Below are positions 32,052-40,671 of a stretch of 64,000 nt of DNA, piece by piece; within the stretch, counting starts at the first letter, position 1, and every line of letters starts with the position of its first letter. This DNA comes from Streptomyces canus (lineage in GTDB: Bacteria > Actinomycetota > Actinomycetes > Streptomycetales > Streptomycetaceae): the NCBI RefSeq assembly GCF_041435015.1, contig NZ_CP107989.1:682001-746000 (forward strand), given 5' to 3'. Below the pieces are notes generated by a model. That model was not told where the DNA came from, did no database searches, and saw nothing but the letters and a program-made list of their open reading frames with translations. The translations under genes were made by a program, and so were the position numbers.

Positions 32052-33098
32052 ATGGTGCGTGTCCGTGCGTCCCTGTCCCAGCTGCCCGCCTACGTCCCGG
32101 GCCGCAAACTGCCCGGCGCCGTCGTACTGGCCAGCAATGAGTCCCCGTTCGGGTTGCTTCCTGGGGTGGCCGAAGCCCTCGCGGAGGCCGCCGGCGGCGT
32201 CTCGCGGTATCCCGATCTGCACGCCGCCTCGCTGATCGAGGCTCTGGCGGCGCACCACGGGGTCGAGCCGGACCGGATCGCGGTGGGCGCCGGTTCCTCC
32301 GAGGTGTGCGGGCAGTTGCTGCACACCGTCGTGGGCCCCGGTGACGAGGTCGTCTTCGGCTGGCGTTCGTTCGAGGCGTACCCGATCCTCACCGCCGTGG
32401 CAGGCGGTACGGCGGTGCGGGTGCCCCTGCGTGACCACGCCCTCGACCTGGACGCCATGGCCGCGGCGATCACCGCGCGGACCCGGGTGGTCTTCGTGTG
32501 CAACCCCAACAACCCGACCTCCACGGCGGTCGGGGCGCGGGCCCTGACCGACTTCGCGGACCGGGTGCCGCGGGACGTGCTGATCGTCGTCGACGAGGCG
32601 TACCGGGAGTACGCCGATCCCGCCCTGGTCCCCGACGGCCTCGCCCTCCTCGGCGACCGGCCCAACGTGGCGGTGTTGCGGACCTTCTCGAAGGCGTACG
32701 GCCTGGCGGGGCTGCGGGTCGGCTACTGCGTCGCGCCGCCCGGGATCGCGGCACATGTGCGCCGGACGCAGGTGCCGTTCAGTGTCAGCGCTCTCGCCCA
32801 GCGGGCCGCCGTGGCCGCCCTCGGCGAGGGCGCAGAGGTCGCCCGGCGGGCCGCCCTCACGGTCGCCGAACGCGATCGTGTCACCGGGCGGTTGCGGGCG
32901 CTGGGCCACGACGTGCCGGACTCCCACTCCAACTTCGTGTGGCTGCCGCTCGGCGCGGACAGCGCGCCCTTCGCCGGGCACTGCGCCGACGGGAAGGTCG
33001 TGGTGCGCCCGTTCCCCGGCGAGGGCGTCCGGGTGACGATCGGGCTGCCCGAGGAGAACGACGCCCTCCTCGCGCTCGCGGCGAGCCGGCAAGGCTGA
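32052..33098 (+). CDS. HisC-like aromatic aminotransferase
   Basis: A 348-residue PLP-dependent fold-type I aminotransferase of the histidinol-phosphate/aromatic group. It has ASNESPFG near 27, VCNPNNPTS near 150, DEAYREYAD near 187 and the PLP lysine Lys214 in TFSKAYGLAGLRVGY. Histidine biosynthesis genes are absent, while the downstream genes degrade phenylacetyl-CoA, so conversion of phenylalanine to phenylpyruvate is the likely role (as in Pat-type enzymes). It is five bases before the PaaN-like gene and probably co-transcribed. Confidence 0.75.
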   Translation: MVRVRASLSQLPAYVPGRKLPGAVVLASNESPFGLLPGVAEALAEAAGGVSRYPDLHAASLIEALAAHHGVEPDRIAVGAGSSEVCGQLLHTVVGPGDEVVFGWRSFEAYPILTAVAGGTAVRVPLRDHALDLDAMAAAITARTRVVFVCNPNNPTSTAVGARALTDFADRVPRDVLIVVDEAYREYADPALVPDGLALLGDRPNVAVLRTFSKAYGLAGLRVGYCVAPPGIAAHVRRTQVPFSVSALAQRAAVAALGEGAEVARRAALTVAERDRVTGRLRALGHDVPDSHSNFVWLPLGADSAPFAGHCADGKVVVRPFPGEGVRVTIGLPEENDALLALAASRQG

Positions 33099-33103
33099 CG
33101 GCG

Positions 33104-34795
33104 ATGCGCCCCGGTCCCTACGAGCGCCATCGCGAGCTGCTGCAGAGCGTCGTTCGCGCGATCGCCGCCGGTGAGTGCCGTCGTCCCTTCACCGAGGCGA
33201 CCGGCCAGGACGCGGCGGACGCGGGCATGAGGTCGACCCGCACCGCCGGCAAGGTGTTCCGCTCACTGCTGGGGCGGCCGTTCGAGCTGGGGCAGCCCGG
33301 CGAACTCGGCCGTGTGCGCACGGAGTCGTCGCCGTACGGCCTCGCCCCGCCCATCGACTACCCGTGCTGCGATCCCGCGGAGCTGGTCGCGGCGGCCGGG
33401 CGGGCTGCGGCCGGCTGGCGGGCCGCTGGACCGCACCAGCGCGCCGGGCTCGCCGTGGAGATCCTGCGCCGGCTCAACACCCGCAGCCACGAACTGGCCC
33501 TCGCGGTGCATCACACCACCGGCCAGCCCCTCCAGGGAGCCTTCCGCGCCGCCGGGCCACGCGCTCAGGACCGCGCGCTGGAGGCGGTGGCCCAGGCCTT
33601 CGCCGAATCGGAACGCGTCCCGGCAGACCTGCACTGGAAGAGCACCGAACGGGGCGGGCAACCACTGGAGGGCACCTGCACTCTGGTGCCCCGCGGAGTG
33701 TCGCTGCTCGTGGGCTGTCCGGACTTCCCGCTCTGGAACGGGTATCCGGGCCTGTTCGCCAGCCTGGTGACCGGCAACCCGGTCGTCGTGGCTCCGCACC
33801 CGCGCTCCGTGCTGCCGCTGGCGATCACGGTGCGGGTCGCCCGGCAGGTGCTGGCGGAGGCAGGTCACTCCCCCGACCTCGTGACCCTGGCAGTGGCGGA
33901 ACCGGAACGGCAGGTGCACCGGCGTCTGGCCACGGACCCGGCGGTGCGCATCGTCGACTACACGGGCCCCGCGCGTTTCGCCGGCTGGCTGGAGCGACAC
34001 GCCCGCCAGGCCGCCGTGTTCGCCAACCGGACCGGACTGAACACCGTGGTCGTGGACTCGACCGACGACTACCGGGGCCTGGTCCGAGGTCTCGCCCTCG
34101 CCTCGTGCCGGTGCAACGGGACGGTGCGCACCACGCCGCAGAACATCCTGGTTCCGGAGCGGGGCTTCAGCACCGACGAGGGGCACAGGACGCTGCGGGA
34201 CCTCGGGGCCGATCTCGGCGACGCCGTCGACCGGCTGCTCGGCCATCCCGCCCGGGCGGCAAAAGTGTTGGGTGCGATCACCGCCGACGAGGTACGCGGC
34301 GCCCTGACGGATGCCGCGCGCTACGGCCCGGTCCTGCACGCCTCCGGCCCCGTGCCCCATCCCGAGCACCCGTACGCCGACCTGCGCAGCCCGCTGCTGG
34401 TGCGGCTGCGCGCCTCCGACGAACGCGTCTACACCCGCGAGTGGCCCGGGCCCGTCTCCTTCCTGGTGGGCACCGACTCGACCTCGCACAGTCTCACGCT
34501 CCTGCGCCGTACCGTGGCGCGGCACGGAGCGCTGTACGCCTCGGTGCACTCCACCGACCCGCTGGTGCTGGCGGCGGCCGGGACCGCGGCACTGGACGCC
34601 GGGGTGCATCTGGTGGAGAACCTGGACGACCTGCCCGCCGACCCGTCCTCGGCCCTCTCCGAACTGCCGGGTTCCGGCGTCAGCTTCGTCACCGGCCGGT
34701 TCCGCGTGGTGCGCTCCCGGCGGCACGCACCGCCGTCGGCTCCCGTCCCGGCACCGACCCGGCTCGAGGTCGACGCCGCGCTGGCCGACGTATGA
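33104..34795 (+). CDS. PaaN-like aldehyde dehydrogenase paralogue lacking catalytic residues
   Basis: A 563-residue protein collinear with the intact PaaN at 38965. The nucleophilic cysteine of the aldehyde dehydrogenase site is gone: intact PaaN has Cys343 in SGQMCTTPQ, while this copy has Arg342 in NGTVRTTPQ. The general-base position also changed, from Glu309 in TEKAGLNT to Asn308 in ANRTGLNT, and the cofactor-binding KPH has become APH. The reading frame is full length and GC pattern is normal, so it is probably expressed but not an aldehyde dehydrogenase. It may be a regulatory or assembly subunit, or have a new function. Confidence 0.75.
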   Translation: MRPGPYERHRELLQSVVRAIAAGECRRPFTEATGQDAADAGMRSTRTAGKVFRSLLGRPFELGQPGELGRVRTESSPYGLAPPIDYPCCDPAELVAAAGRAAAGWRAAGPHQRAGLAVEILRRLNTRSHELALAVHHTTGQPLQGAFRAAGPRAQDRALEAVAQAFAESERVPADLHWKSTERGGQPLEGTCTLVPRGVSLLVGCPDFPLWNGYPGLFASLVTGNPVVVAPHPRSVLPLAITVRVARQVLAEAGHSPDLVTLAVAEPERQVHRRLATDPAVRIVDYTGPARFAGWLERHARQAAVFANRTGLNTVVVDSTDDYRGLVRGLALASCRCNGTVRTTPQNILVPERGFSTDEGHRTLRDLGADLGDAVDRLLGHPARAAKVLGAITADEVRGALTDAARYGPVLHASGPVPHPEHPYADLRSPLLVRLRASDERVYTREWPGPVSFLVGTDSTSHSLTLLRRTVARHGALYASVHSTDPLVLAAAGTAALDAGVHLVENLDDLPADPSSALSELPGSGVSFVTGRFRVVRSRRHAPPSAPVPAPTRLEVDAALADV

Positions 34796-34805
34796 CGCGC
34801 GGTCC

Positions 34806-35306
34806 TCAGTGCGTCCAAGTGGCGCCGCGCCCCCGCACCTCGTCGAAGACGAGCCAGGTGCGGGTGGAGCGCACTCCGGGGATCCCCTGGATCTTCTCCA
34901 GCACCACCTGGCGCAGCACCAGGTTGTCCGGCGCACGCACGACCACCAGGACGTCGAAATCACCGGTGACGAGGGCGACGTGCTCCACGTAGGGGATCTC
35001 GCGCAGTTCCCGCGAGATGTCGCGCCAGGCGTTCTGCTCGATTCCGAGCATGACGTAGGCGCTCGTGCCCAGGCCCGCCCGCTGGGCATTGAGCTGTGCG
35101 GTGAAGCCCGTGATGACGTCCTCGGCCACGAGCCGACCGATGCGGGTGTAGGCGTTGGCCCGCGAGATGTGCACCTGCTCGGCGAGGGCGCGGACCGAGA
35201 TCCGGCCGTCCTCGAGGAGCCGGCTCAGGATCTGCCGGTCGATGTCGTCGAGCGGGACGGCAGTTCGTCCGGCCACTGCACCCGGCAGCGAGTTTTCCTC
35301 GGACAC
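34806..35306 (-). CDS. Lrp/AsnC-family regulator, BkdR-like
   Basis: A 166-residue regulator. The N-terminal helix-turn-helix (about 20-65) reads LDDIDRQILSRLLEDGRISVRALAEQVHISRANAYTRIGRL. The C-terminal RAM domain has YVEHVALVTGDFDVLVVVRA. GTG 35306 is chosen because GGAGGA is five bases upstream; an ATG six codons earlier lacks a site. It is divergent from the 2-oxoacid dehydrogenase genes, the arrangement known for BkdR, so it probably senses branched-chain or aromatic amino acids and controls them. Confidence 0.83.
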   Translation of the reverse strand: MSEENSLPGAVAGRTAVPLDDIDRQILSRLLEDGRISVRALAEQVHISRANAYTRIGRLVAEDVITGFTAQLNAQRAGLGTSAYVMLGIEQNAWRDISRELREIPYVEHVALVTGDFDVLVVVRAPDNLVLRQVVLEKIQGIPGVRSTRTWLVFDEVRGRGATWTH

Positions 35307-35426
35307 TTTGTCCTCCCAGACCATCGGGTTCGGCAGTTCATCGCCGATCCGGCCGAGCTATTGAACACATATTCATCAGTCGCCACCATTCTCCTGTCAA
35401 GTGTCCAGAGAAAGCGAGTGCCCTCC

Positions 35427-36548
35427 ATGTCCGTGAAGAGCCTCCGCCAGACGGTCCAGGGCCTCCTTCCGTCCCTGACGCCGGTGCGGTTCGTGGCCGA
35501 GGACGGCACACGGGTCGCCAGGCCGTCGGCCGACTACACCGAGCCTCCTCTCGAGGCCCTCCTCGAGGCCTGGCGGCGGATGGTCCTGGGCCGCCGGTTC
35601 GACACCCAGGCGACCGCTCTCACCAAGCAGGGCCGCCTGGCCGTCTACCCGTCCAGCCGCGGCCAGGAGGCGTGCCAGATCGGCGCCGTGCTCGCCCTGC
35701 GCCCCGATGACTGGCTGTTCCCGACCTACCGCGACTCCGTCGCCCTGGTGACCCGCGGCATCGACCCCGTCGAGGTGCTCACGCTGCTGCGCGGCGACTG
35801 GCACTGCGGCTACGACCCCGCCGTCACTCGTACCGCCCCCCAGTGCACCCCGCTGGCCACCCAGGTGCTGCACGCGACCGGCATGGCCGAGTCCCTGCGC
35901 CGCAAGGGCGAGGGCGGCGTGGCGATGGCGCTCGTCGGGGACGGGGCGACCAGCGAGGGCGACTTCCACGAGGCACTGAACTTCGCCGCCGTCTTCCGCG
36001 CCCCGGTCGTCTTCTTCGTGCAGAACAACAAGTACGCGATCTCGGTGCCGCTGGCCCGCCAGACCGCGGCGCCGGCCCTGGCGTACAAGGGCATCGGCCA
36101 CGGAGTGCGCTCCGAGCAGGTCGACGGCAACGACCTGGTCGCGGTGCTGGCGGTGCTGGCCGCGGCCGTGGAGCATGCCCGGGCGGGTCACGGTCCCGTC
36201 CTGGTCGAGGCGCACACGTACCGCATGGACGCGCACACCAACGCCGACGACGCCACCCGCTACCGGGAGGACGACGAGGTCGAGCAGTGGCGGTCCGCCG
36301 ACCCCGTCGACCGGCTGGAGACGTACCTGCGCTCGCGCGGCGCGCTCACCGACGAGGACGTGGCGGGGCTGCGGGAGGAGGCCGAGGAGCTGGCGGCGCG
36401 GGTGCGCGCCGGCATGAACGCGGACTCCGTGCTCGACCCGCTGGAGCTGTTCGACCACGTCTACGCCGAGCCGACCCCACAACTGCGCGAACAGCGAGCC
36501 CAGTTGGCGGCCGAACTCGCCGACACCACCCAGGCACAGGAGGACTGA
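35427..36548 (+). CDS. bkdA: Branched-chain-type 2-oxoacid dehydrogenase E1 alpha
   Basis: A 373-residue thiamin diphosphate-dependent subunit. The TPP motif GDGATSEGDFHEALNFAAVFRAPVVFFVQNN spans about 171-202, and THRMD-like YRMDAHTNADD with the regulatory loop follows near 265. It decarboxylates 2-oxoacids with the E1 beta subunit encoded next. In this setting phenylpyruvate is a plausible substrate besides branched-chain 2-oxoacids. The spacer to E1 beta is five bases. The spacer before it carries an AT-rich block and CCTGTCAAGTGTCC. Confidence 0.85.
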   Translation: MSVKSLRQTVQGLLPSLTPVRFVAEDGTRVARPSADYTEPPLEALLEAWRRMVLGRRFDTQATALTKQGRLAVYPSSRGQEACQIGAVLALRPDDWLFPTYRDSVALVTRGIDPVEVLTLLRGDWHCGYDPAVTRTAPQCTPLATQVLHATGMAESLRRKGEGGVAMALVGDGATSEGDFHEALNFAAVFRAPVVFFVQNNKYAISVPLARQTAAPALAYKGIGHGVRSEQVDGNDLVAVLAVLAAAVEHARAGHGPVLVEAHTYRMDAHTNADDATRYREDDEVEQWRSADPVDRLETYLRSRGALTDEDVAGLREEAEELAARVRAGMNADSVLDPLELFDHVYAEPTPQLREQRAQLAAELADTTQAQED

Positions 36549-36553
36549 CGACC

Positions 36554-37573
36554 ATGGCCAAGGTCACGATGGCGCAGGCGCTCAACACCGCCTTGCGCGA
36601 CGCGCTGCGCGAGGACGAACGGGTCCTCGTCTTCGGCGAGGACGTCGGTCCGCTCGGCGGGGTCTTCCGCATCACCGACGGGCTGACCCGCGACTTCGGC
36701 GAGCAGCGCTGCTTCGACACCCCGCTCGCGGAGGCCGGCATCGTCGGACTGGCGGTCGGCATGGCGATGGGCGGCTTCCGGCCCGTGGTGGAGATGCAGT
36801 TCGACGCGTTCGCATACCCGGCGTTCGAGCAGATCGCCTCGCACGTCGCCAAGACGCGCAACCGCACCCGCGGACGAATCGGCCTGCCGATGGTGATCCG
36901 CATCCCCTACGCCGGCGGGATCGGCGGAGTCGAACACCACTGCGACTCCAGCGAGGCCTACTACGCGCACACCCCCGGCCTCAAGGTCGCCACCCCGGCC
37001 ACGGCCGAGGACGCGTACTGGCTGCTGCGCGACGCGGTGGCGGACCCCGACCCGGTGGTATTCCTGGAGCCGAAGAAGCTGTACTGGTCGCGCGAGGACA
37101 CCGACCTTCAGACACGCGAGGCGCTGCCCTTCGGGCGGGCGGCGATCCGGCGGGCGGGGCGTGACGCCACCCTCATCGCCTACGGGCCCTCGGTCCCGGT
37201 CGCCCTGGCCGCCGCCGAGGCCGCCGCAGCGGACGGGATCGAGCTGGAGGTGGTGGACCTGCGGACCCTGGTGCCCTTCGACGACGAGACGGTCACGGAG
37301 TCGGTGCGCAGGACCGGCCGCTGCGTGGTCGTGCAGGAGGCGCAGGGCTTCGCCGGGGTCGGCGCGGAGATCGCCGCCCGGGTGCAGGAGCGCTGCTTCC
37401 ACTCCCTCGCCGCTCCCGTGCTGCGGGTGGCAGGCTTCGACATTCCGTATCCGCCGCCGAAGCTGGAGCACGCGCACCTTCCCGGCGTCGACCGGATCCT
37501 CGACGCCGTCGACCGTCTGCAGTTCGCCGACGAGCCGGACACCCGGCACCTGGTGAAGGGAGCGGTCGCATGA
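36554..37573 (+). CDS. bkdB: Branched-chain-type 2-oxoacid dehydrogenase E1 beta
   Basis: A 339-residue transketolase-like beta subunit. It begins KVTMAQALNTALRDALREDERVLVFGEDVG and has EAGIVGLAVGMAMGG, DAFAYPAFEQI and EHHCDSSEAYYAHTPGLKV, all standard for E1 beta. It completes the E1 active site at the alpha/beta interface. Its stop overlaps the E2 start codon (ATGA). Confidence 0.88.
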   Translation: MAKVTMAQALNTALRDALREDERVLVFGEDVGPLGGVFRITDGLTRDFGEQRCFDTPLAEAGIVGLAVGMAMGGFRPVVEMQFDAFAYPAFEQIASHVAKTRNRTRGRIGLPMVIRIPYAGGIGGVEHHCDSSEAYYAHTPGLKVATPATAEDAYWLLRDAVADPDPVVFLEPKKLYWSREDTDLQTREALPFGRAAIRRAGRDATLIAYGPSVPVALAAAEAAAADGIELEVVDLRTLVPFDDETVTESVRRTGRCVVVQEAQGFAGVGAEIAARVQERCFHSLAAPVLRVAGFDIPYPPPKLEHAHLPGVDRILDAVDRLQFADEPDTRHLVKGAVA

Positions 37574-38886
37574 GTGCCGCGACGCTGAACGAGCAGCAGT
37601 TCCGGCTGCCCGACCTCGGTGAGGGGCTCACCGACGCCGAGATCGTCGAGTGGAAGGTCGCCGTCGGTGACACCGTGACGATCGACCAGATCGTGGTCGA
37701 GGTGGAGACCGCCAAGGCCGCGGTCGAGGTGCCGGTGCCGTACGCGGGCACGGTGCTGCGACTGCACGCGGAGGCGGGAACGCCGCTGGGGGTGGGCGAA
37801 CCGCTGATCACCGTGGGAGCGGCGGCACCCGCGCCACCGGGGGCGGCCGTCCCGGAGCCGGCCGCCGAGCGGTACCGCGAGGAGGAACAGGCCGGTTCCG
37901 GCAACGTCCTGATCGGCTACGGCACCGGGCACGGACCCGCGCCCCGCCGGCGTCGCCGACGTACGGTCACCGCACCGGAGACGCCCGCACCCGCGCCGGT
38001 CACGGAGGCGCATGCTCCCCGCGTCATCTCGCCCCTCGTCCGTCGGCTCGCCCGGAATCACGGGATCGACCTCGCCGCGCTGGCACCTTCGGGTCCGGCC
38101 GGGGTCGTCCTGCGGCGGGATGTGGAACAGGCCGTCACCCGACAGGCACCCGCCCCGGCCGAAGCCACCGCCGTCCCGGAGCCCGTCTCCGACGGCCCCG
38201 TCCGCATCCCCCTGCGCGGCATCCGCAAGGTCGTCGCGGACAAGCTCACGCGCAGCCGCACCGAGATCCCCGACGCCACCACCTGGGTCGATGTGGACGC
38301 GACCGGCCTGCTCCAGGCCAAAAAGGCAATGGAGGCCGCCGAACCGGGGCGCCGGATCGGGCTGTTGGCCCTGTTCGCCCGTATCTGCGTGGCCGGCCTG
38401 CGCCGCTACCCCGAGCTCAACTCGACCGTCGACACCGAACACCGGGAGATCCTGCGCTACGACGAGGTGCACCTAGGGTTCGCCGCCCAGACCGACCGCG
38501 GTCTCGTCGTCCCCGTCGTCCGCGACGCCCACCGGCTCACGACGGTCCAACTGGCGGCAGAACTCGCCCGGTTGACGGAGCTGGCCCGGACCGGAAGCCT
38601 CCCGCCCGACCGGCTGACGGGGGGCACCTTCACGCTCAACAACTACGGCGTGTTCGGCGTCGACGGCTCCACACCCATCATCAACCACCCGGAGGCGGCC
38701 CTTCTCGGTGTGGGCCGCATCGTCGACAAACCCTGGGTGGTGGACGGTGAGTTGACCGTCCGCAAGGTCACACAGCTGTCGTTCAGCTTCGACCACCGGG
38801 TCTGCGACGGCGGCACCGCCGGCGGCTTCCTGCGCTTCGTGGCCGACTGCGTGGAACGCCCAGCAGTCCTGCTCGCCGACATCTGA
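37570..38886 (+). CDS. bkdC: Branched-chain-type 2-oxoacid dehydrogenase E2 (acyltransferase)
   Basis: A 438-residue dihydrolipoyl acyltransferase. A single lipoyl domain spans about 10-80 with the lipoyl lysine in EVETAKAAVEV. An Arg-rich linker follows, then a peripheral subunit-binding domain (ISPLVRRLARNHGIDLAALAPSGPAG, about 155-185) and the catalytic domain ending with FDHRVCDGG, whose His is catalytic. It would release the acyl-CoA, for example phenylacetyl-CoA. E3 (lipoamide dehydrogenase) is not in the window and is probably shared. Confidence 0.88.
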   Translation: MSAATLNEQQFRLPDLGEGLTDAEIVEWKVAVGDTVTIDQIVVEVETAKAAVEVPVPYAGTVLRLHAEAGTPLGVGEPLITVGAAAPAPPGAAVPEPAAERYREEEQAGSGNVLIGYGTGHGPAPRRRRRRTVTAPETPAPAPVTEAHAPRVISPLVRRLARNHGIDLAALAPSGPAGVVLRRDVEQAVTRQAPAPAEATAVPEPVSDGPVRIPLRGIRKVVADKLTRSRTEIPDATTWVDVDATGLLQAKKAMEAAEPGRRIGLLALFARICVAGLRRYPELNSTVDTEHREILRYDEVHLGFAAQTDRGLVVPVVRDAHRLTTVQLAAELARLTELARTGSLPPDRLTGGTFTLNNYGVFGVDGSTPIINHPEAALLGVGRIVDKPWVVDGELTVRKVTQLSFSFDHRVCDGGTAGGFLRFVADCVERPAVLLADI

Positions 38887-38935
38887 CCGACACCCTTCTT
38901 CACCGCCCTCCTGCCTGGGCCCACTCCACTCATCC

Positions 38936-38957
38936 ACCGACCGAACGTTCGGCCTGG
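38936..38957. promoter_or_regulatory. PaaR-like TetR-family operator before paaN
   Basis: The 22-mer is centred on the perfect palindrome CCGAACGTTCGG (38941-38952). It fits the known corynebacterial PaaR motif ACTNACCGNNCGNNCGGTNAGT in its core, differing at outer positions. It lies just upstream of paaN, so a TetR-type, phenylacetyl-CoA-responsive repressor probably controls the paa operon. No TetR gene is in the window. Confidence 0.6.
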
Positions 38958-38964
38958 AGCCTTC

Positions 38965-40671
38965 ATGTCATCACCCTTCTACGCCCGCCACGCTGACCTG
39001 CTCGAACAGGCCGTGGCCCGCACCACCGACCGCGGCTACTGGACGCCGTATCCGGAAGTACCCAGCGCCTCGGAGTACGGGACCGGAGCGCCTGAGTCGG
39101 GCGAGGCGGCCTTCCGTGCCCTCCTCGACCGGCCCTTCCCACTCGACGGGCACCCCACCACCGGCACCGTCCCGGCCACGGAGGTCTCGCCGTACGGCTT
39201 CCCCCTCGGCATCAGCTACCCGCATCTGGCGCCCGAGGCCGCCGTGGCAACGGCCAAGTCCGCGGCTCCGGCGTGGCGTGCGGCGAGTCCCGACGTCCGG
39301 GCCGGCGTGGCGGCCGAGATCCTGGCCCATCTCAACGCGGCGAGCTTCGAGATCGCGCACGCCGTCCAGCACACCACCGGTCAGCCCTTCGTGATGGCCT
39401 TCCAGGCGGGCGGCCCGCACGCCCAGGACCGCGGCCTCGAAGCGGTGGCGTACGCCTGGGAGGCACAGCGGCGCCACCCGGCCACGGCCCGCTGGAGCAA
39501 GCCCCGGCGGCGGGGCGGACCGCTGGTGATGGAGAAGACGTTCACTCCGGTCGGCCGTGGTGTGGCCGTGCTCATCGCCTGCAACACCTTCCCCACCTGG
39601 AACGGCTACCCGGGGTTCTTCGCCAGCCTGGTCACCGGCAACCCCGTGATCGTCAAGCCGCACCGGCGGGCCGTGCTGCCGCTGGCGATCACCGTGCGGA
39701 TCGCCCGCGATGTGCTGACGGAGGCCGGTTTCGACCCGGACGTGGTGCTGCTGGCCGCCTCGGGGCCCGAGGAGCGCACCGCTCCCGCCCTGGCCACCCA
39801 TCCCGACGTGCGGATCGTGGACTTCACCGGTTCCAGCGAGTTCGGCGACTGGCTGGAGACCAACGCCCGCCAGGCCGCGGTGCACACGGAGAAGGCGGGA
39901 CTCAACACCGTCGTGGTGGACTCCACGGACGACTACGCCGGGCTGCTGCGCAACCTCGCGTTCTCGCTTTCGCTCTACAGCGGGCAGATGTGCACCACCC
40001 CGCAGAACATCCTCGTCCCCCGCGACGGGTTCCCCACCGACCAAGGGCCGCGTACGGCCGACGAGTTCGCCGCCGATCTGGGCTCCGCGCTGGACGACCT
40101 CCTCCGCGATCCGGCCCGCGCCGTCGCCACCCTCGGCGCGATCGTGAACCCCGGAGTCCTCGCACGTCTGGAGGAGGCAGCCAGCGTGGGCCGTACCGCC
40201 CATCCCTCCCGTGCCCTGATGCACCCCGACCACCCGGACGCCGTGGTCCGCACCCCGCTGGTGGCCCGGCTCGACGCCGAGGCCGACGAGAAGACCTACA
40301 CGAGTGAGTGGTTCGGTCCGGTCTCCTTCGTCATCGCCACCGACGACACCGCGCACTCCCTGCGCGTCCTGCACGACACCGTACGGAGCCACGGCGCGCT
40401 CACCGCCTGCGTGTACGCGACCGGCGAGGACGTGCCGGCGGCGGCGCGTGCGACGGCTCTGGAGGCGGGGGTGCACCTGTCGGAGAACCTGACCGGCGAG
40501 GTGTTCCCCAACCAGTCCGCCGCCTTCAGCGACTTCCACGGCACGTCGGCCAACCCGGCGGCCAACGCGACTCTGACCGACCCTGCGTTCGTCACCGGCC
40601 GGTTCGCCGTCCTCCAGTCCCGCCGTCACGCGCCCGACCAGGAGCACGAGGAGTCCACCGATGGCCGATGA
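38965..40671 (+). CDS. paaN: Phenylacetic acid degradation aldehyde dehydrogenase PaaN
   Basis: A 568-residue aldehyde dehydrogenase of the PaaN group, used in actinobacteria for the ring-opened semialdehyde step of the phenylacetyl-CoA pathway. The active site is intact: Cys343 in SGQMCTTPQ, Glu309 in TEKAGLNTV and the cofactor site VKPHRRA. It lacks the MaoC-type hydratase domain of PaaZ. It is the first gene of the operon, and its end overlaps paaJ by 11 bases. Confidence 0.87.
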   Translation: MSSPFYARHADLLEQAVARTTDRGYWTPYPEVPSASEYGTGAPESGEAAFRALLDRPFPLDGHPTTGTVPATEVSPYGFPLGISYPHLAPEAAVATAKSAAPAWRAASPDVRAGVAAEILAHLNAASFEIAHAVQHTTGQPFVMAFQAGGPHAQDRGLEAVAYAWEAQRRHPATARWSKPRRRGGPLVMEKTFTPVGRGVAVLIACNTFPTWNGYPGFFASLVTGNPVIVKPHRRAVLPLAITVRIARDVLTEAGFDPDVVLLAASGPEERTAPALATHPDVRIVDFTGSSEFGDWLETNARQAAVHTEKAGLNTVVVDSTDDYAGLLRNLAFSLSLYSGQMCTTPQNILVPRDGFPTDQGPRTADEFAADLGSALDDLLRDPARAVATLGAIVNPGVLARLEEAASVGRTAHPSRALMHPDHPDAVVRTPLVARLDAEADEKTYTSEWFGPVSFVIATDDTAHSLRVLHDTVRSHGALTACVYATGEDVPAAARATALEAGVHLSENLTGEVFPNQSAAFSDFHGTSANPAANATLTDPAFVTGRFAVLQSRRHAPDQEHEESTDGR

